From Roseibacillus sp. (GTDB taxonomy: Bacteria; Verrucomicrobiota; Verrucomicrobiia; Verrucomicrobiales; Akkermansiaceae), in contig PBTP01000019.1 in assembly GCA_002729275.1 (NCBI GenBank), positions 1-16,943 of the forward strand: 16,943 nucleotides of DNA, in the 5' to 3' direction. Positions 8,849-16,943 of the stretch are shown here, one piece after another. Both the position numbers and the translations under genes were made by a program. The notes below the pieces were generated by a model. The model saw nothing but the letters and a program-made list of their open reading frames with translations, was not told where the DNA came from and ran no database searches. Every line of letters starts with the position of its first letter. Position 1 is the stretch's first letter.

Positions 8849-11800
8849 TCATTTTTCCCGGAATACCGGGCTCTCTGCTACAAACAGAATGCAATCCCTC
8901 ATCCTGTAGCCATTCCCGCTTAGATCCCTCCGCCCTTCCTTCCGGAGATACTCCAACTCATTGAAGGTAAGATCCCGCCCCACTGCATAGATGGCCAGAT
9001 GCCGTAGGAAGGAAAATGCGACCTGATCGAGACGGTCCTCAGTAAGATACCGTTTGAGATCACTGGTCCCGGAAATCTCCGTATCATCGGGAAGAGTGGA
9101 ACGGGCATCTACCTTCCCCTTTTTCCACAATCCTCCGGCATCATACTGTTCCAAGGGCAGGCCCCAAGGGTCGATCTTGCGGTGACATTCCGCACAACCA
9201 ACCTTGTCACGATGCTGCTCCAACCGCTCTCGCAAAGTTTTTCCCCCTGTCTCCGGCCCCTCGGGAAGTTCTGGCACGTTGGGAGGGGGGGGAGCCGGGG
9301 GTTCTCCGATGATCCTGCGCGCAAGCCACGCTCCCCGCTTTATCGGATTCGACTCACTACCATTGGAAAGCCCAGAGAGGACCGCGGCCTGAGTAAGAAT
9401 TCCTCCCAGAGTCTCTCCGCCATGCCGCATTTGAGCAAAGGACAGGCCATTCTCACCTTTCTCGCCCAGTCCGTAATATCCGGCAACCACATCATTAGCG
9501 ATGATGAAATCTGAAGAGAGCAGATTCCGGAGTGGTAAATTTTTTCTCATGAGATGGGTCACAAAGTGCATGGGCTCTCTCCGTAATTCCCGCCTGGTCT
9601 CCTTCAGAAGACGGGGAAACTTTCCACGGTTCACATTTACTACGTCGAATTTATCAAGGGCGAGCCACTGTGAAACAAACTCATTGGTAAACTGCTCAAA
9701 GCGCTCATCCGCCACCATGCGTCCGATCTCTGCGTTCAGCGATACACCCAGCTTCTTCTTTGAGGCTAACGAGAGAAGGTGCTCGTCCGGTGTCGTGTTC
9801 CAAAGGAAGTAGGAAAGCTTCGCCGCCAGTTCGTGGGGAGAGAGGGGCTCGGCCCCGGGGCCCTCGCTTTCCTCGGTGAGGTAGAGAAACTGGGGGGAAG
9901 TCAGGATGACCATGAGCGCCTGCCTCACACTTTCCTGAAAGTCCCCGGTCGCGGAGTATTGGTCATGCCAAACCGCATGCAAGGCTTCAAGCTCACCCCC
10001 ACGGAGAGGCCGCCGGAATGCCCGGGCCGCAAAGCGCTCAATCACCTCCCGGGCATAGACGGCAGCATCATTTCTGTTCGGCGACGAAAAGAAGATTTGC
10101 TGGTGCCCCCTCGGAGGCCAGCTTTCGTAATAGGGACCCTCGATTTCTATCGCGCTCACGAGCACGCGGGGAACCTGCCGGCCGTCGGTCGGTTCACTCC
10201 GGACTGCGATCTCCTGCAGGCCTGCCAGGTAGTTGACATTTCCCTCCTCGGTATCGGGTGAAGCGAAACTGCTAACCGGAGCACGGAAGGAATATCGCTC
10301 CACTGTTGGCGACTTAACAGACTGGGGAGCCGCAAAGGGGGAGAGTCGCGCCCCAACATCGGTCCTCAATCCCATATGCACGCTCACCTGCGGATATCTG
10401 TTCTCGAAGGCAGCAAAACGACGCCCCGGATCACCATCCTGCCTTATCGGGGTAATCCAGACCTCCTTGAGGCTCTTGCCATTTCCACATCCAACCATAA
10501 GTGGTAATGCGCCCGCGGAAAAGCGGGCAATAAGAAAGGGCACGATCTTGATACCGCCCGGCCCGGAAATCGGAAGCGGGGCCTTGACCCGCCGCGAAAA
10601 TGTTCGGCTGCCAATCTCAGCGGTCACCACGTCATCCCCGGGAGGGGCCGAAAAAACAACATCGATCTGGTAGACTCCCGCGGAGGCATTCCATTTACCC
10701 CCCCCGACCCCCGCAGCACTGGTCAGAGAAACGACCAGGCGCTCCCCGGATTCCGCTGCTGCAAGCTTGGGCTGCAGTCCATCTTCGTAACGGGCCGCCT
10801 CGACGGTCACTTGAAGCATCCCCGTAGCCGGCAGCTCTCGGACAGGCATGGAGAATGTCGGAGCAGGGCCCCGTTTCGTGTCGGTCTCAGGACTCCGCGG
10901 ACGCAGAAGAAGACCCTCGGAGATCAGGTGGGATGATCTTCCATAATTGTAACCCCCGGTATGCCTGCCGATGAGGGATGCAAATACCGAATGGTAGAGC
11001 CCACGGAAATCCTGCCACTGCCGCACGGTGGCATTGCCCTTGTATCCCTCGACAAAACGAAAGTCCCTCTGCATCGCCAGAGGTTCGAAGGAAAACGATT
11101 TCTCCGGAACTTCCTCCCGCACAATATAGTCCTCCTTCGCAAGGAGGGACGGCCCGTTGAGCTCTATCCTCTCGGCTACCGGGTTTGCGTTAAGGCCGTC
11201 TCCCAGCTCCACCCGGAAACACTGGATCCTTGGTTTCTGACTCTCATCAACCAGAGCGATGGTGAGCGCGCTGTCTGCGATATCGAAGTAAGTCTCGATC
11301 ATCTGGGGGGTCAGCAGGAGGGTATTTTTATTATTTTTGAACCCCTCCTCGGAAACTCCATCCGCAGGCAGGGCATCTGCCAGACGATCTTCCACTCCCA
11401 GCAGGTCATGCAGGGTGTTGTGATACTGGGCCACGGTAAGACGGCGCACCGTGCCATTCCTGGGCTGAACCTTGCGAGCACCTTCCTGAAGGGCGTGCTC
11501 AATCCACTTTAATACGGCCTCACGCTCCTCCTTGGGGGGCAAGAGCTCATCCTCCGGCGGCATCGCTTCCTCCTGCAACTGCTTGTGAACGTGCCGGAGA
11601 AGAAAAAGTTCGCTGTCGTCGAGAGTCAGGCTGATCTGGTCCAGGCGCACCCCTGACTTCATCCTCTTCGCGCCGTGACAGCGATAGCAGTATCGCTTCA
11701 GGAGCGGTTGCACGTTCTCCGCGAATTGAGATTTCAGCCGTTTTAACTCCGGTTCGCGCGCCTCAGCTCCAGCTTCCTGAGCGCCCGCCCACGGCCTCAG

Positions 11801-11851
11801 CAAGAGGAGCAGAGCAAGAGGAGCGACCCATATTGTATCCCGAAAAATCAT
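8849..11851 (-). CDS. Large exported DUF1587/1595/1592/1588/1585 protein with two CxxCH motifs
   Basis: With the ATG at 11851 this is a 1000-residue exported protein: a hydrophobic signal ([17 protein letters not shown]) follows within 20 residues and a GAGGA ribosome binding site sits 8 bases upstream. Earlier starts (ATG 11869, TTG 11899) lack these advantages. The domain order follows the planctomycete-type scheme. A PSCyt1-like cytochrome segment holds CYRCH (55-59). DUF1587 follows around 134-200 ([17 protein letters not shown]), then a long middle region without a recognised domain. DUF1595 begins near 600 ([19 protein letters not shown]), then come DUF1592 ([27 protein letters not shown]) and DUF1588, which ends with [12 protein letters not shown] (886-897). 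DUF1585 closes the protein. The two CxxCH motifs suggest up to two covalently bound hemes and an electron-transfer or oxidative role on an extracytoplasmic substrate; the substrate is unknown. It is paired with the downstream DUF1552 gene. Confidence 0.92.
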   Translation of the reverse strand: MIFRDTIWVAPLALLLLLRPWAGAQEAGAEAREPELKRLKSQFAENVQPLLKRYCYRCHGAKRMKSGVRLDQISLTLDDSELFLLRHVHKQLQEEAMPPEDELLPPKEEREAVLKWIEHALQEGARKVQPRNGTVRRLTVAQYHNTLHDLLGVEDRLADALPADGVSEEGFKNNKNTLLLTPQMIETYFDIADSALTIALVDESQKPRIQCFRVELGDGLNANPVAERIELNGPSLLAKEDYIVREEVPEKSFSFEPLAMQRDFRFVEGYKGNATVRQWQDFRGLYHSVFASLIGRHTGGYNYGRSSHLISEGLLLRPRSPETDTKRGPAPTFSMPVRELPATGMLQVTVEAARYEDGLQPKLAAAESGERLVVSLTSAAGVGGGKWNASAGVYQIDVVFSAPPGDDVVTAEIGSRTFSRRVKAPLPISGPGGIKIVPFLIARFSAGALPLMVGCGNGKSLKEVWITPIRQDGDPGRRFAAFENRYPQVSVHMGLRTDVGARLSPFAAPQSVKSPTVERYSFRAPVSSFASPDTEEGNVNYLAGLQEIAVRSEPTDGRQVPRVLVSAIEIEGPYYESWPPRGHQQIFFSSPNRNDAAVYAREVIERFAARAFRRPLRGGELEALHAVWHDQYSATGDFQESVRQALMVILTSPQFLYLTEESEGPGAEPLSPHELAAKLSYFLWNTTPDEHLLSLASKKKLGVSLNAEIGRMVADERFEQFTNEFVSQWLALDKFDVVNVNRGKFPRLLKETRRELRREPMHFVTHLMRKNLPLRNLLSSDFIIANDVVAGYYGLGEKGENGLSFAQMRHGGETLGGILTQAAVLSGLSNGSESNPIKRGAWLARRIIGEPPAPPPPNVPELPEGPETGGKTLRERLEQHRDKVGCAECHRKIDPWGLPLEQYDAGGLWKKGKVDARSTLPDDTEISGTSDLKRYLTEDRLDQVAFSFLRHLAIYAVGRDLTFNELEYLRKEGRRDLSGNGYRMRDCILFVAESPVFREK

Positions 11852-11859
11852 ACTATTTA

Positions 11860-11864
11860 TCCTC
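11860..11864 (-). promoter_or_regulatory. Ribosome binding site deciding the DUF1592 gene start
   Basis: On the minus strand the sequence reads GAGGA, 8 bases before the ATG at 11851. It is the clearest Shine-Dalgarno in the window and favours this start over the in-frame ATG at 11869 and TTG at 11899. Confidence 0.6.
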
Positions 11865-11990
11865 GGCATGCCCGACCAGCATACTCGGCAGGGCAACAAT
11901 CATCGACCGCTCTACAAACCGATAATCTATTCCCGCAAATCATCCGCCCGTGCGGTACTATGGCAATGACGAAAAGGTCATCCATGTGGA

Positions 11991-13265
11991 TCACAGAGAC
12001 CAGCCGCGACGATATTCCAGGGCGTTGAGAAGCTTATCGGCTTCCCGGTCACCGAGAATTTTTTCATTCAAGGGGTCCCACTTCAAGGGACGCTTGAGGG
12101 CATCAGAAATAAAGGACAGATGCCCCGGAGTCACCGAGCGATGACCGACCTCAGCAGGGCAGATGCACTGCTTGCGGGTCTTTACTCCCTCCACAAAGTT
12201 CTTGCGATGATCCGGGGAATTGTAGGCCCTCACCCTGCCCCGGTCGGTTTCTGACTTAATCCATTCCTTGTTGGAAGCGTCGATCTGCCCCCGGCTAACC
12301 CGAACCCAGCCATTCTCCCCGATCCAGCGGACCCCGTTAGGATACTTGTTGGAAACCACCACGGTGTAACCTCCTTCGTATTCCGAGTGTATCTCGTAGT
12401 CGACCGGGTTGTCATACATCCCCTTTTCCGGATAACGGAAATTCTTCGCCTCTACTCTAACAGGGCCACTGTGTTCCACTCCAAGCCCCCAGTGCGCGAT
12501 GTCATTGTTGTGTCCTATCCAGTCCATCAGACTCCCGCCCCCATAGGACATTGACCAACGCCAATGATGGTGCAGCCGCTTTTCATGGTATGGCAGCTTA
12601 GCGCTGGGCCCACACCAGAGGTCGTAGTCAAGGTGATCAGGAACGGGTTGCGCCACCTTTCCCTCCTCCTCTGTAGTCTCGCCTCCAGGCAGGCCAACCT
12701 GAACCTCTTCAATTTTACCTAACAAACCATTCAGGACCACCTCAGAACCAATCCGGAAATTGGCAGCCGAGCGCTGCTCGGAACCCACCTGGTAAATCCG
12801 ATTACTTTTCCTGACCTCACGGTAAAGAACCTGTCCCTCCCGGAACAGGTGCGTCAGTGGTTTTTCCCCATAGACATCCTTCCCTTGCCGGACCGCCTCG
12901 AGGGCAGCGAGAGCGTGCCAGTGATCAGGAGTTGCCACAACGACCGCATCGAGATCATCACGGGCACACAGCTCCCGGAAATCGCGGTAGGTTTTGCACC
13001 CTTCACCCCAGTTCTTCTCAGCAAGGCGCTTCCCGCGCTCTGCGTGCCTGGCGTCTGGATCAGCAATCGCGACAAATCGAACCTCCTCCCGGCACTGGGA
13101 GTAGAAGTCACGCATGAGGTCATATCCTTTTCCTCCAGCCCCTATCAATCCGATGGTCACCCTTTCGCTGGGAACTGTCTGCCCACGCCTCCCCAGAACA
13201 CTGGCGGGGAGGATAATGGGGCTGGCAAAAGCCCCAGCGGACTTGAAAAAAGAACGTCGCTGCAT
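11991..13265 (-). CDS. Tat-exported Gfo/Idh/MocA family oxidoreductase
   Basis: The chosen ATG at 13265 gives 424 residues beginning with a twin-arginine signal (MQRRSFFKSAGAFASPIILP). The frame opens 19 codons earlier, but that would displace the signal. A Rossmann fold follows: VTIGLIGAGGKG holds the dinucleotide-binding GxGxxG at 42-47, then FVAIADPD (64-71) and VVVATPDHWHALAAL (108-122). The conserved catalytic GEKPLTH (133-139) has Lys135. In the C-terminal domain, GGGSLMDWIGHNNDIAHW (242-259) contributes His252, Asp255 and His258 around the expected active site. These are NAD(P)-dependent sugar dehydrogenases or glycosidase-like oxidoreductases; exported members fold in the cytoplasm with their cofactor before Tat transport. 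The substrate is not deducible. It is the first gene of a four-gene minus-strand series, 139 bases ahead of the DUF1592 gene, and is divergent from the alpha/beta hydrolase. Confidence 0.9.
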   Translation of the reverse strand: MQRRSFFKSAGAFASPIILPASVLGRRGQTVPSERVTIGLIGAGGKGYDLMRDFYSQCREEVRFVAIADPDARHAERGKRLAEKNWGEGCKTYRDFRELCARDDLDAVVVATPDHWHALAALEAVRQGKDVYGEKPLTHLFREGQVLYREVRKSNRIYQVGSEQRSAANFRIGSEVVLNGLLGKIEEVQVGLPGGETTEEEGKVAQPVPDHLDYDLWCGPSAKLPYHEKRLHHHWRWSMSYGGGSLMDWIGHNNDIAHWGLGVEHSGPVRVEAKNFRYPEKGMYDNPVDYEIHSEYEGGYTVVVSNKYPNGVRWIGENGWVRVSRGQIDASNKEWIKSETDRGRVRAYNSPDHRKNFVEGVKTRKQCICPAEVGHRSVTPGHLSFISDALKRPLKWDPLNEKILGDREADKLLNALEYRRGWSL

Positions 13266-13302
13266 GACGCAGTGAATCACAGCTTTGGAAGGTTCGCCCG
13301 GG

Positions 13303-13333
13303 ATTTTAACAGAATCTCGCATGCAGCTGACAG
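13303..13333 (-). promoter_or_regulatory. Candidate promoter for the minus-strand series
   Basis: On the minus strand, TAAAAT (13308-13303) matches the -10 consensus at five of six bases. CTGTCA (13333-13328) matches the -35 consensus at four of six, with a 19-base spacer, slightly long. It would place the transcript start roughly 30 bases before the oxidoreductase ATG. The assignment rests on consensus matching only; the rest of the 13266-13455 divergent gap shows no other clear site. Confidence 0.25.
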
Positions 13334-13455
13334 ACGGGAAGCCCCTTCAACCAGCGGGCCAGTGACGCTAATTGCATTTGCAGTGCATCTCGGGATGGGA
13401 CCAGCTCCTGATCTCCGTTCTTGAGTTGCCGGGGATTGAACCCGACCCTGAAGGA

Positions 13456-14592
13456 ATGAAACTCCCCTTTGCCATAGTGGTCCTTCTGGGAACCCTGGCT
13501 CATTCATATCTTTTCTCGGAAGGACTGCGCAAGGGCCACGCTCATGACCAGGAGGCGGCGAGGAAGGAACTGGCCGGACTCCAGGCCGCCACCCCTGACC
13601 TCGAAAGCTGGGAAAAGCGCAAGGCGACTGTGAAGGCCGGCATCCTGGCCGGAGCCAAGCTCTCCAACCTCCCAGAACGCACACCCCTCAACCCACGCTT
13701 CGTCAAGAAACGCCTCCACGAAGGCTATCAGGCCGAAAATGTTGCCATCGAAAGCTCCCCTGGATTCTACGTCACCGGCACACTTTACCGTCCCACCGGG
13801 TTCAAGGGAAAGCTGGCCGGAATTCTTTGCCCGCATGGCCATGGAGGCCGCTTTCGTGAATCGCGCCAGATCCGTTGCGCGGTCCTCGCCCGGATGGGCG
13901 CTACGGTCTTCCAGTATGACATGATGGGCTATGGTGACTCAAAAGAAGCTGGCTGGAACCACCGGACTACGCCCGAAATCCTCCGCCTGCAGACTTGGAA
14001 CAGCATGCGCGCTCTCGACTTCCTTCTCACCCTGCCCAACGTCGATTCCAAGCGCATCGGAATGACCGGATGTTCCGGGGGCGGCACCCAGACCTTCATC
14101 CTCTCTGCCCTCGACGAGCGGGTGGCGGTCACCATTCCAGTCTGCCAGGTCTCCGCCCACTTCTTTGGTGGCTGCAATTGCGAAAGCGGGATGCCGATTC
14201 ACTGGAGCGCCACCCACAAGACCAACAATGTGGAAATTGCCGCCTTGGCCGCGCCCCGCCCCCAGCTTCTTATCTCTAACGGCAGTGACTGGACTCTGAA
14301 TACCCCGCGCGTCGAGTTTCCCTTCGTCCAGCACATCTACAAGCTTTATGGCGCAACCGACAAGGTCGCCAATGCCCATTTCTCGGAGGAAAAGCATGAT
14401 TATGGCCCCTCCAAGCGCATGGCCGCTTATCCCTTTCTTGCCAAGTACCTGCGCCTCGATCTCAAGTCGGTCACAGGTAAGGATCAGAAAATCGATGAAT
14501 CGTTCGTCATTACCGAGACCAGAGAACAGATGATGGTATTTAACGGCAAGTATCCAGACAATGCGGTTCCGCCAAACACTCCCCTGCCCTGA
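13456..14592 (+). CDS. Secreted alpha/beta hydrolase, acetylxylan-esterase-like
   Basis: The ATG at 13456 gives 378 residues with a signal peptide ([20 protein letters not shown]); the frame extends 28 codons upstream, but those do not resemble a protein start. The alpha/beta hydrolase core shows [11 protein letters not shown] (123-133) as oxyanion-hole strand, [11 protein letters not shown] (152-162) and the nucleophile elbow [11 protein letters not shown] (202-212) with Ser207. NGSDWTLN (275-282) offers Asp278, and [11 protein letters not shown] (311-321) offers His314 as catalytic partners. A cysteine-rich stretch, [19 protein letters not shown] (229-247), may form a disulfide near the active site. 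Related PVC proteins are annotated as acetylxylan esterases or dienelactone-hydrolase-like enzymes, and release of ester groups from plant or algal polysaccharide is a reasonable inference. It is followed after 80 bases by the TIM-barrel gene, a likely co-transcribed neighbour. Confidence 0.85.
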   Translation: MKLPFAIVVLLGTLAHSYLFSEGLRKGHAHDQEAARKELAGLQAATPDLESWEKRKATVKAGILAGAKLSNLPERTPLNPRFVKKRLHEGYQAENVAIESSPGFYVTGTLYRPTGFKGKLAGILCPHGHGGRFRESRQIRCAVLARMGATVFQYDMMGYGDSKEAGWNHRTTPEILRLQTWNSMRALDFLLTLPNVDSKRIGMTGCSGGGTQTFILSALDERVAVTIPVCQVSAHFFGGCNCESGMPIHWSATHKTNNVEIAALAAPRPQLLISNGSDWTLNTPRVEFPFVQHIYKLYGATDKVANAHFSEEKHDYGPSKRMAAYPFLAKYLRLDLKSVTGKDQKIDESFVITETREQMMVFNGKYPDNAVPPNTPLP

Positions 14593-14672
14593 GGCCCTTT
14601 CTTCCCACGCTCCCTACCCTGAGCGACTCGAGGCTTGAACCGCCTCCGTGGAGCTCTTTCACTAAGAATACC

Positions 14673-15518
14673 ATGAAGCTTTGCCTCCTCTTCTCCCTTT
14701 GCGGCCTCGTCGGGCTCTCATCCCTTTGCCAAGCCGAATGGCCTTTCTTTGCCATGGATACGGGCACCAGGGATGCCGAGGTCAAGTCCTATGAACAGCA
14801 GGCCGCACTCGTCAAGGAGCTCGGTTTTTCCGGCATCGGCTACACCGGGGCAGCCCGCATTCCGGAGATGCTGGCTGCCGTGAGGCAGCACGGGATCAGC
14901 TTCGCTCCACTCTACAATGGCATCGAGGTCCGCGACAACGGTGTGACTCACAACCCGAACCTCGAAAAAGCCATCACCGAGGCCCGTGGGCGGGAAGCTA
15001 TCATATGGCTCTACGTCGGAGGGCGGCGACCTGCGAATCCTCAGGCGACCGATGCTCCCGTCGTAGCGAAACTGCAGGCCCTCGCCGACCACGCTGCCAA
15101 GTCGGGAGTCCGCCTCGCACTCTATCCCCACGCCGGAGCCTATGCGGACCGGGTTCAGGACTGTATTCGGCTCGTAAAGGCAGCTAGCCGAAGAAACCTC
15201 GGAGTCACCTTCAACCTCTGTCACTTTCTGAAGGTGGACGGAAAAAATCTCAACACCCTGCTTGAGGAGGCCGCTCCCCATCTCTTCGTGGTCACCATTA
15301 ATGGTGCAGATATGGGAGGAACGGCTTGGAATACCCTTATCCAGCCTCTGGATACAGGCACTTACGATGTCCTCCCCCTTCTCCAGAAGCTTAAAACCCT
15401 GAACTGGAAGGGGCCCATCGGCCTGCAGCACTATGGGATCCGCGGAAGCGCCCGTGAAAACCTCGGCCGATCCATGAAGGGGTGGAGGAAGCTGCTGGAA
15501 AGACTGGATACCAAGTAG
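14673..15518 (+). CDS. Exported sugar phosphate isomerase/epimerase-like TIM barrel
   Basis: The 281-residue protein has a signal peptide (about 1-21, MKLCLLFSLC onward, ending LCQA before EWPF). Cys19 is preceded by Leu, so a lipobox is unlikely. The rest reads as a xylose-isomerase-like TIM barrel (AP_endonuc_2 superfamily): KELGFSGIGYTG early, LADHAAKSGVRLALYPHAG (137-155), NLGVTFNLCHFLKVDG (175-190), VVTINGADMGG (206-216) and GPIGLQHYGIRG (247-258). In metal-dependent members the strands carry Glu, Asp, His and Glu; here the corresponding places appear to hold Tyr151-Pro152, Asn181, Asn210 and Gln252. This suggests altered or lost metal binding. Substrate and reaction are unknown; sugar isomerisation or binding outside the cytoplasm is inferred. 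No strong ribosome binding site is visible. Confidence 0.82.
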   Translation: MKLCLLFSLCGLVGLSSLCQAEWPFFAMDTGTRDAEVKSYEQQAALVKELGFSGIGYTGAARIPEMLAAVRQHGISFAPLYNGIEVRDNGVTHNPNLEKAITEARGREAIIWLYVGGRRPANPQATDAPVVAKLQALADHAAKSGVRLALYPHAGAYADRVQDCIRLVKAASRRNLGVTFNLCHFLKVDGKNLNTLLEEAAPHLFVVTINGADMGGTAWNTLIQPLDTGTYDVLPLLQKLKTLNWKGPIGLQHYGIRGSARENLGRSMKGWRKLLERLDTK

Positions 15519-15625
15519 AGCCATGGGAGGGCAATTCGCTGATTCATTCCTGCCCCCACCTCAGAGCCCCTCTATCGAAATAACGGTGGCTTGACCCCGC
15601 TGGAGAGCCGGCAAGAATCATCAAC

Positions 15626-16066
15626 GTGCCCACCTCTGATTTTACTCAGGCAGGCGATTATCCACGTAGTCCGCATGAAACCCTAGCTGGCTACGTCATT
15701 GCCGCCCGAACTCTCGACAAATGTCGCGCGGCGATTACAGGCACGCTTGGGGAATACAAGTTTGACTGCCCACTGGATAACTTCTTTTTCGACTTTGCCG
15801 GACTGACAGCCGAGTCCTTCAGGGAATTCGTGTCCACAGGTGCAGATGACGAATCGGTCGAACAATGGATCACCGACAACGCCCGGCCGCACGAGCGCCG
15901 CGAAATCATTCAATGGAATAACAATATGCGGGGAAAGCGAATCTGCGAACTTCCAATCCAGCTTCAGGAATTTCTCGAGGGCTATATTCCACAATGTGTT
16001 CCCGCTGGTCATCCCATCTACGTCTGGTTTGATGTCTATGATATTGAAGAAGAACGGCGACCCTGA
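15626..16066 (+). CDS. DUF5069 family protein
   Basis: This small protein of 146 residues has no signal peptide, so it is probably cytoplasmic. It matches DUF5069 as I recall it: YPRSPHETLAGYVIAARTLD near the N terminus (about 12-31), then KCRAAITGTLGEYKFDCPLD, FDFAGLTAESFREFV and a SVEQWITDN segment. The final part has HPIYVWFDVYDIEE. The family is found mainly in Verrucomicrobiota and Acidobacteriota and has no assigned function to my knowledge. The start is a GTG at 15626; no earlier ATG fits and the next internal Met is far inside. No clear Shine-Dalgarno precedes it. It is followed after only 5 bases by the DUF1549-class gene, which suggests one transcript, although a functional link is unproven. 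Confidence 0.8.
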   Translation: MPTSDFTQAGDYPRSPHETLAGYVIAARTLDKCRAAITGTLGEYKFDCPLDNFFFDFAGLTAESFREFVSTGADDESVEQWITDNARPHERREIIQWNNNMRGKRICELPIQLQEFLEGYIPQCVPAGHPIYVWFDVYDIEEERRP

Positions 16067-16071
16067 AAGGC

Positions 16072-16943
16072 GTGCAGGGAAAATCTAAAACCACTGGGAG
16101 TATCCATTCTTCCGTAGCGCCTTTCTCCCTGAGATTAGCCGCGCTTCTGCTTCTTGCTTTTCTCCCCCATCTCCAGTCAATCGGGGAAACAGAAGCCGAC
16201 CACTGGGCGTTTCTACCGCCCCGGAAATCCTCCCTCCCCGGGGGAATCAACCCTATCGACCACTTTGCACATAAACGCCTCAGGCAGGAGGGATTGTCCC
16301 CATCGCCCCGAGCCCCTCTTCATACTCTGATTCGCCGCCTCAGTTTTGACCTCCGAGGAATCCCTCCTGACCCTGCAGAGGTAGACCGCTTCAGGTCTGA
16401 TACGTCTCCTGAGGCCTGGTCCCAGCTAGTGGAGCGCTTTCTGGCCTCACCTCATTTCGGAGAGCGTCTCGCTCAGAACTGGCTCGACCTCGCCCGTTAC
16501 GCTGACACCTCGGGCTACGCTGCGGACCGCACCCGTAACATGTGGGTCTATCGCGACTGGGTCATCAACGCCATCAACACCAACAAGCCTTTTGACCAGT
16601 TCACCATCGAGCAGATTGCCGGGGACCTTCTGCCGGATGGCGGACTTGCTGAAAAGGTCGCGACTGGCTTTCACCGCAACGCGATGCAAGCCAAGGGGAA
16701 CAACCCACGAAAGGAAGAGTTCCGGATCAAGACCGTTGTCGACCGTCTCAAGACCACCGGCCGTACCTGGCTGGGGCTCACTCTGGAATGTGCCGAGTGT
16801 CACGATCACAAGCACGATCCCATCAGCCAGAAAGAGTATTACCAGCTCTTCGCCATTTTCAACAACGTGCCTCACCTTGGAAAAGGCTACGACACGCACG
16901 GTCCAAAAATGGACTTTGTACCCCAAGACAATAGCGCCCGGAC
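16072..16943 (+). CDS. Exported DUF1549 (PSCyt2) family protein, cut by the window end
   Basis: The frame runs from a GTG at 16072 to the last base without a stop, giving the first 290 residues. A signal peptide lies at about 20-38 (LRLAALLLLAFLPHLQSIG). The mature part begins almost at once with the DUF1549 block: DHWAFLPP (43-50), TLIRRLSFDLRGIPPDPAEV (85-104), LASPHFGERLAQNWLDLARY (124-143), DQFTIEQIAGDLLPDG (175-190) and LECAECHDHKHDP (238-250). The last motif holds a CxxCH (240-244) conserved in the family. Full proteins usually carry an N-terminal PSCyt1 cytochrome domain ahead of the HWAF segment and a DUF1553 domain after; here the first is absent and the second lies beyond the window. 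The GTG is inferred, since no ATG or good ribosome binding site fits. Electron transfer or oxidation in the periplasm is the presumed role. Confidence 0.88.
   Translation, partial: MQGKSKTTGSIHSSVAPFSLRLAALLLLAFLPHLQSIGETEADHWAFLPPRKSSLPGGINPIDHFAHKRLRQEGLSPSPRAPLHTLIRRLSFDLRGIPPDPAEVDRFRSDTSPEAWSQLVERFLASPHFGERLAQNWLDLARYADTSGYAADRTRNMWVYRDWVINAINTNKPFDQFTIEQIAGDLLPDGGLAEKVATGFHRNAMQAKGNNPRKEEFRIKTVVDRLKTTGRTWLGLTLECAECHDHKHDPISQKEYYQLFAIFNNVPHLGKGYDTHGPKMDFVPQDNSAR

Noticed and set aside
13370..13390. Repeated TGCA in the divergent gap, considered as an operator
   Set aside because: The repeats are short and the symmetry is imperfect, so chance is sufficient.
12849..13424. Open frame of 191 codons on the plus strand spanning the divergent gap
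   Set aside because: Most of it is antisense to the Rossmann domain of the Gfo/Idh/MocA gene, and its product shows no recognisable motif.
14718..15524. Long open frame of 268 codons on the minus strand
   Set aside because: It lies fully antisense to the TIM-barrel gene, which has a signal peptide and superfamily motifs. The antisense product resembles no family I know.
16447..16926. Open frame of 159 codons on the minus strand
   Set aside because: It is antisense to the clearly recognisable DUF1549 coding frame.

Overview
The window is a gene-dense bacterial chromosome segment, moderately GC-rich by eye. It most likely comes from a member of the PVC superphylum, with Verrucomicrobiota my first guess and Planctomycetota the alternative. 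The evidence is the protein repertoire: DUF1592, DUF1552 and DUF1549 (planctomycete-type cytochrome-associated) proteins, a Tat-exported Gfo/Idh/MocA oxidoreductase, a DUF6807 protein beside a formylglycine sulfatase, an exported sugar-isomerase-like TIM barrel, and a DUF5069 protein. Such organisms typically degrade polysaccharides, and most genes here fit exported carbohydrate metabolism. Family names come from reading the proteins and recalling family signatures; no search was run.

Layout. (1) 1-1990, plus strand: a possible gene tail, then a YjhG/YagF-type D-xylonate dehydratase. (2) 4614-2016, minus strand: a DUF6807 protein followed closely by a secreted sulfatase. (3) 4815-5795, plus strand: a lone glycosyltransferase that matches the SenB (TIGR04348) family, the selenosugar synthase of selenoneine biosynthesis, with no SenA or SenC beside it. 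(4) 13265-5872, minus strand: four co-directional exported proteins, namely a Tat-signal Gfo/Idh/MocA oxidoreductase, a large DUF1592-class protein with two CxxCH motifs, a Tat-signal DUF1552 protein, and a caspase/legumain-like protein with an EF-hand. (5) 13456-16943, plus strand: a secreted alpha/beta hydrolase, a secreted TIM-barrel protein whose expected metal-binding residues look replaced, a DUF5069 protein, and a DUF1549-class protein that runs off the window and lacks the usual N-terminal cytochrome domain.

How the genes may work together. Blocks 2, 4 and 5 look like parts of an envelope or periplasmic system for de-esterifying, desulfating, oxidising and isomerising sugars, with CxxCH proteins as possible electron carriers. 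D-xylonate dehydratase would feed a cytoplasmic sugar-acid route. This is inference from content and adjacency.

The observations most worth following are the orphan SenB homologue, the calcium-binding caspase-like protein in the DUF1592/DUF1552 group, and the TIM-barrel protein with amides where metal-binding carboxylates are expected. No tRNA, rRNA, CRISPR, insertion sequence or clear terminator was seen, and no gene-free stretch exceeds about 200 bases.
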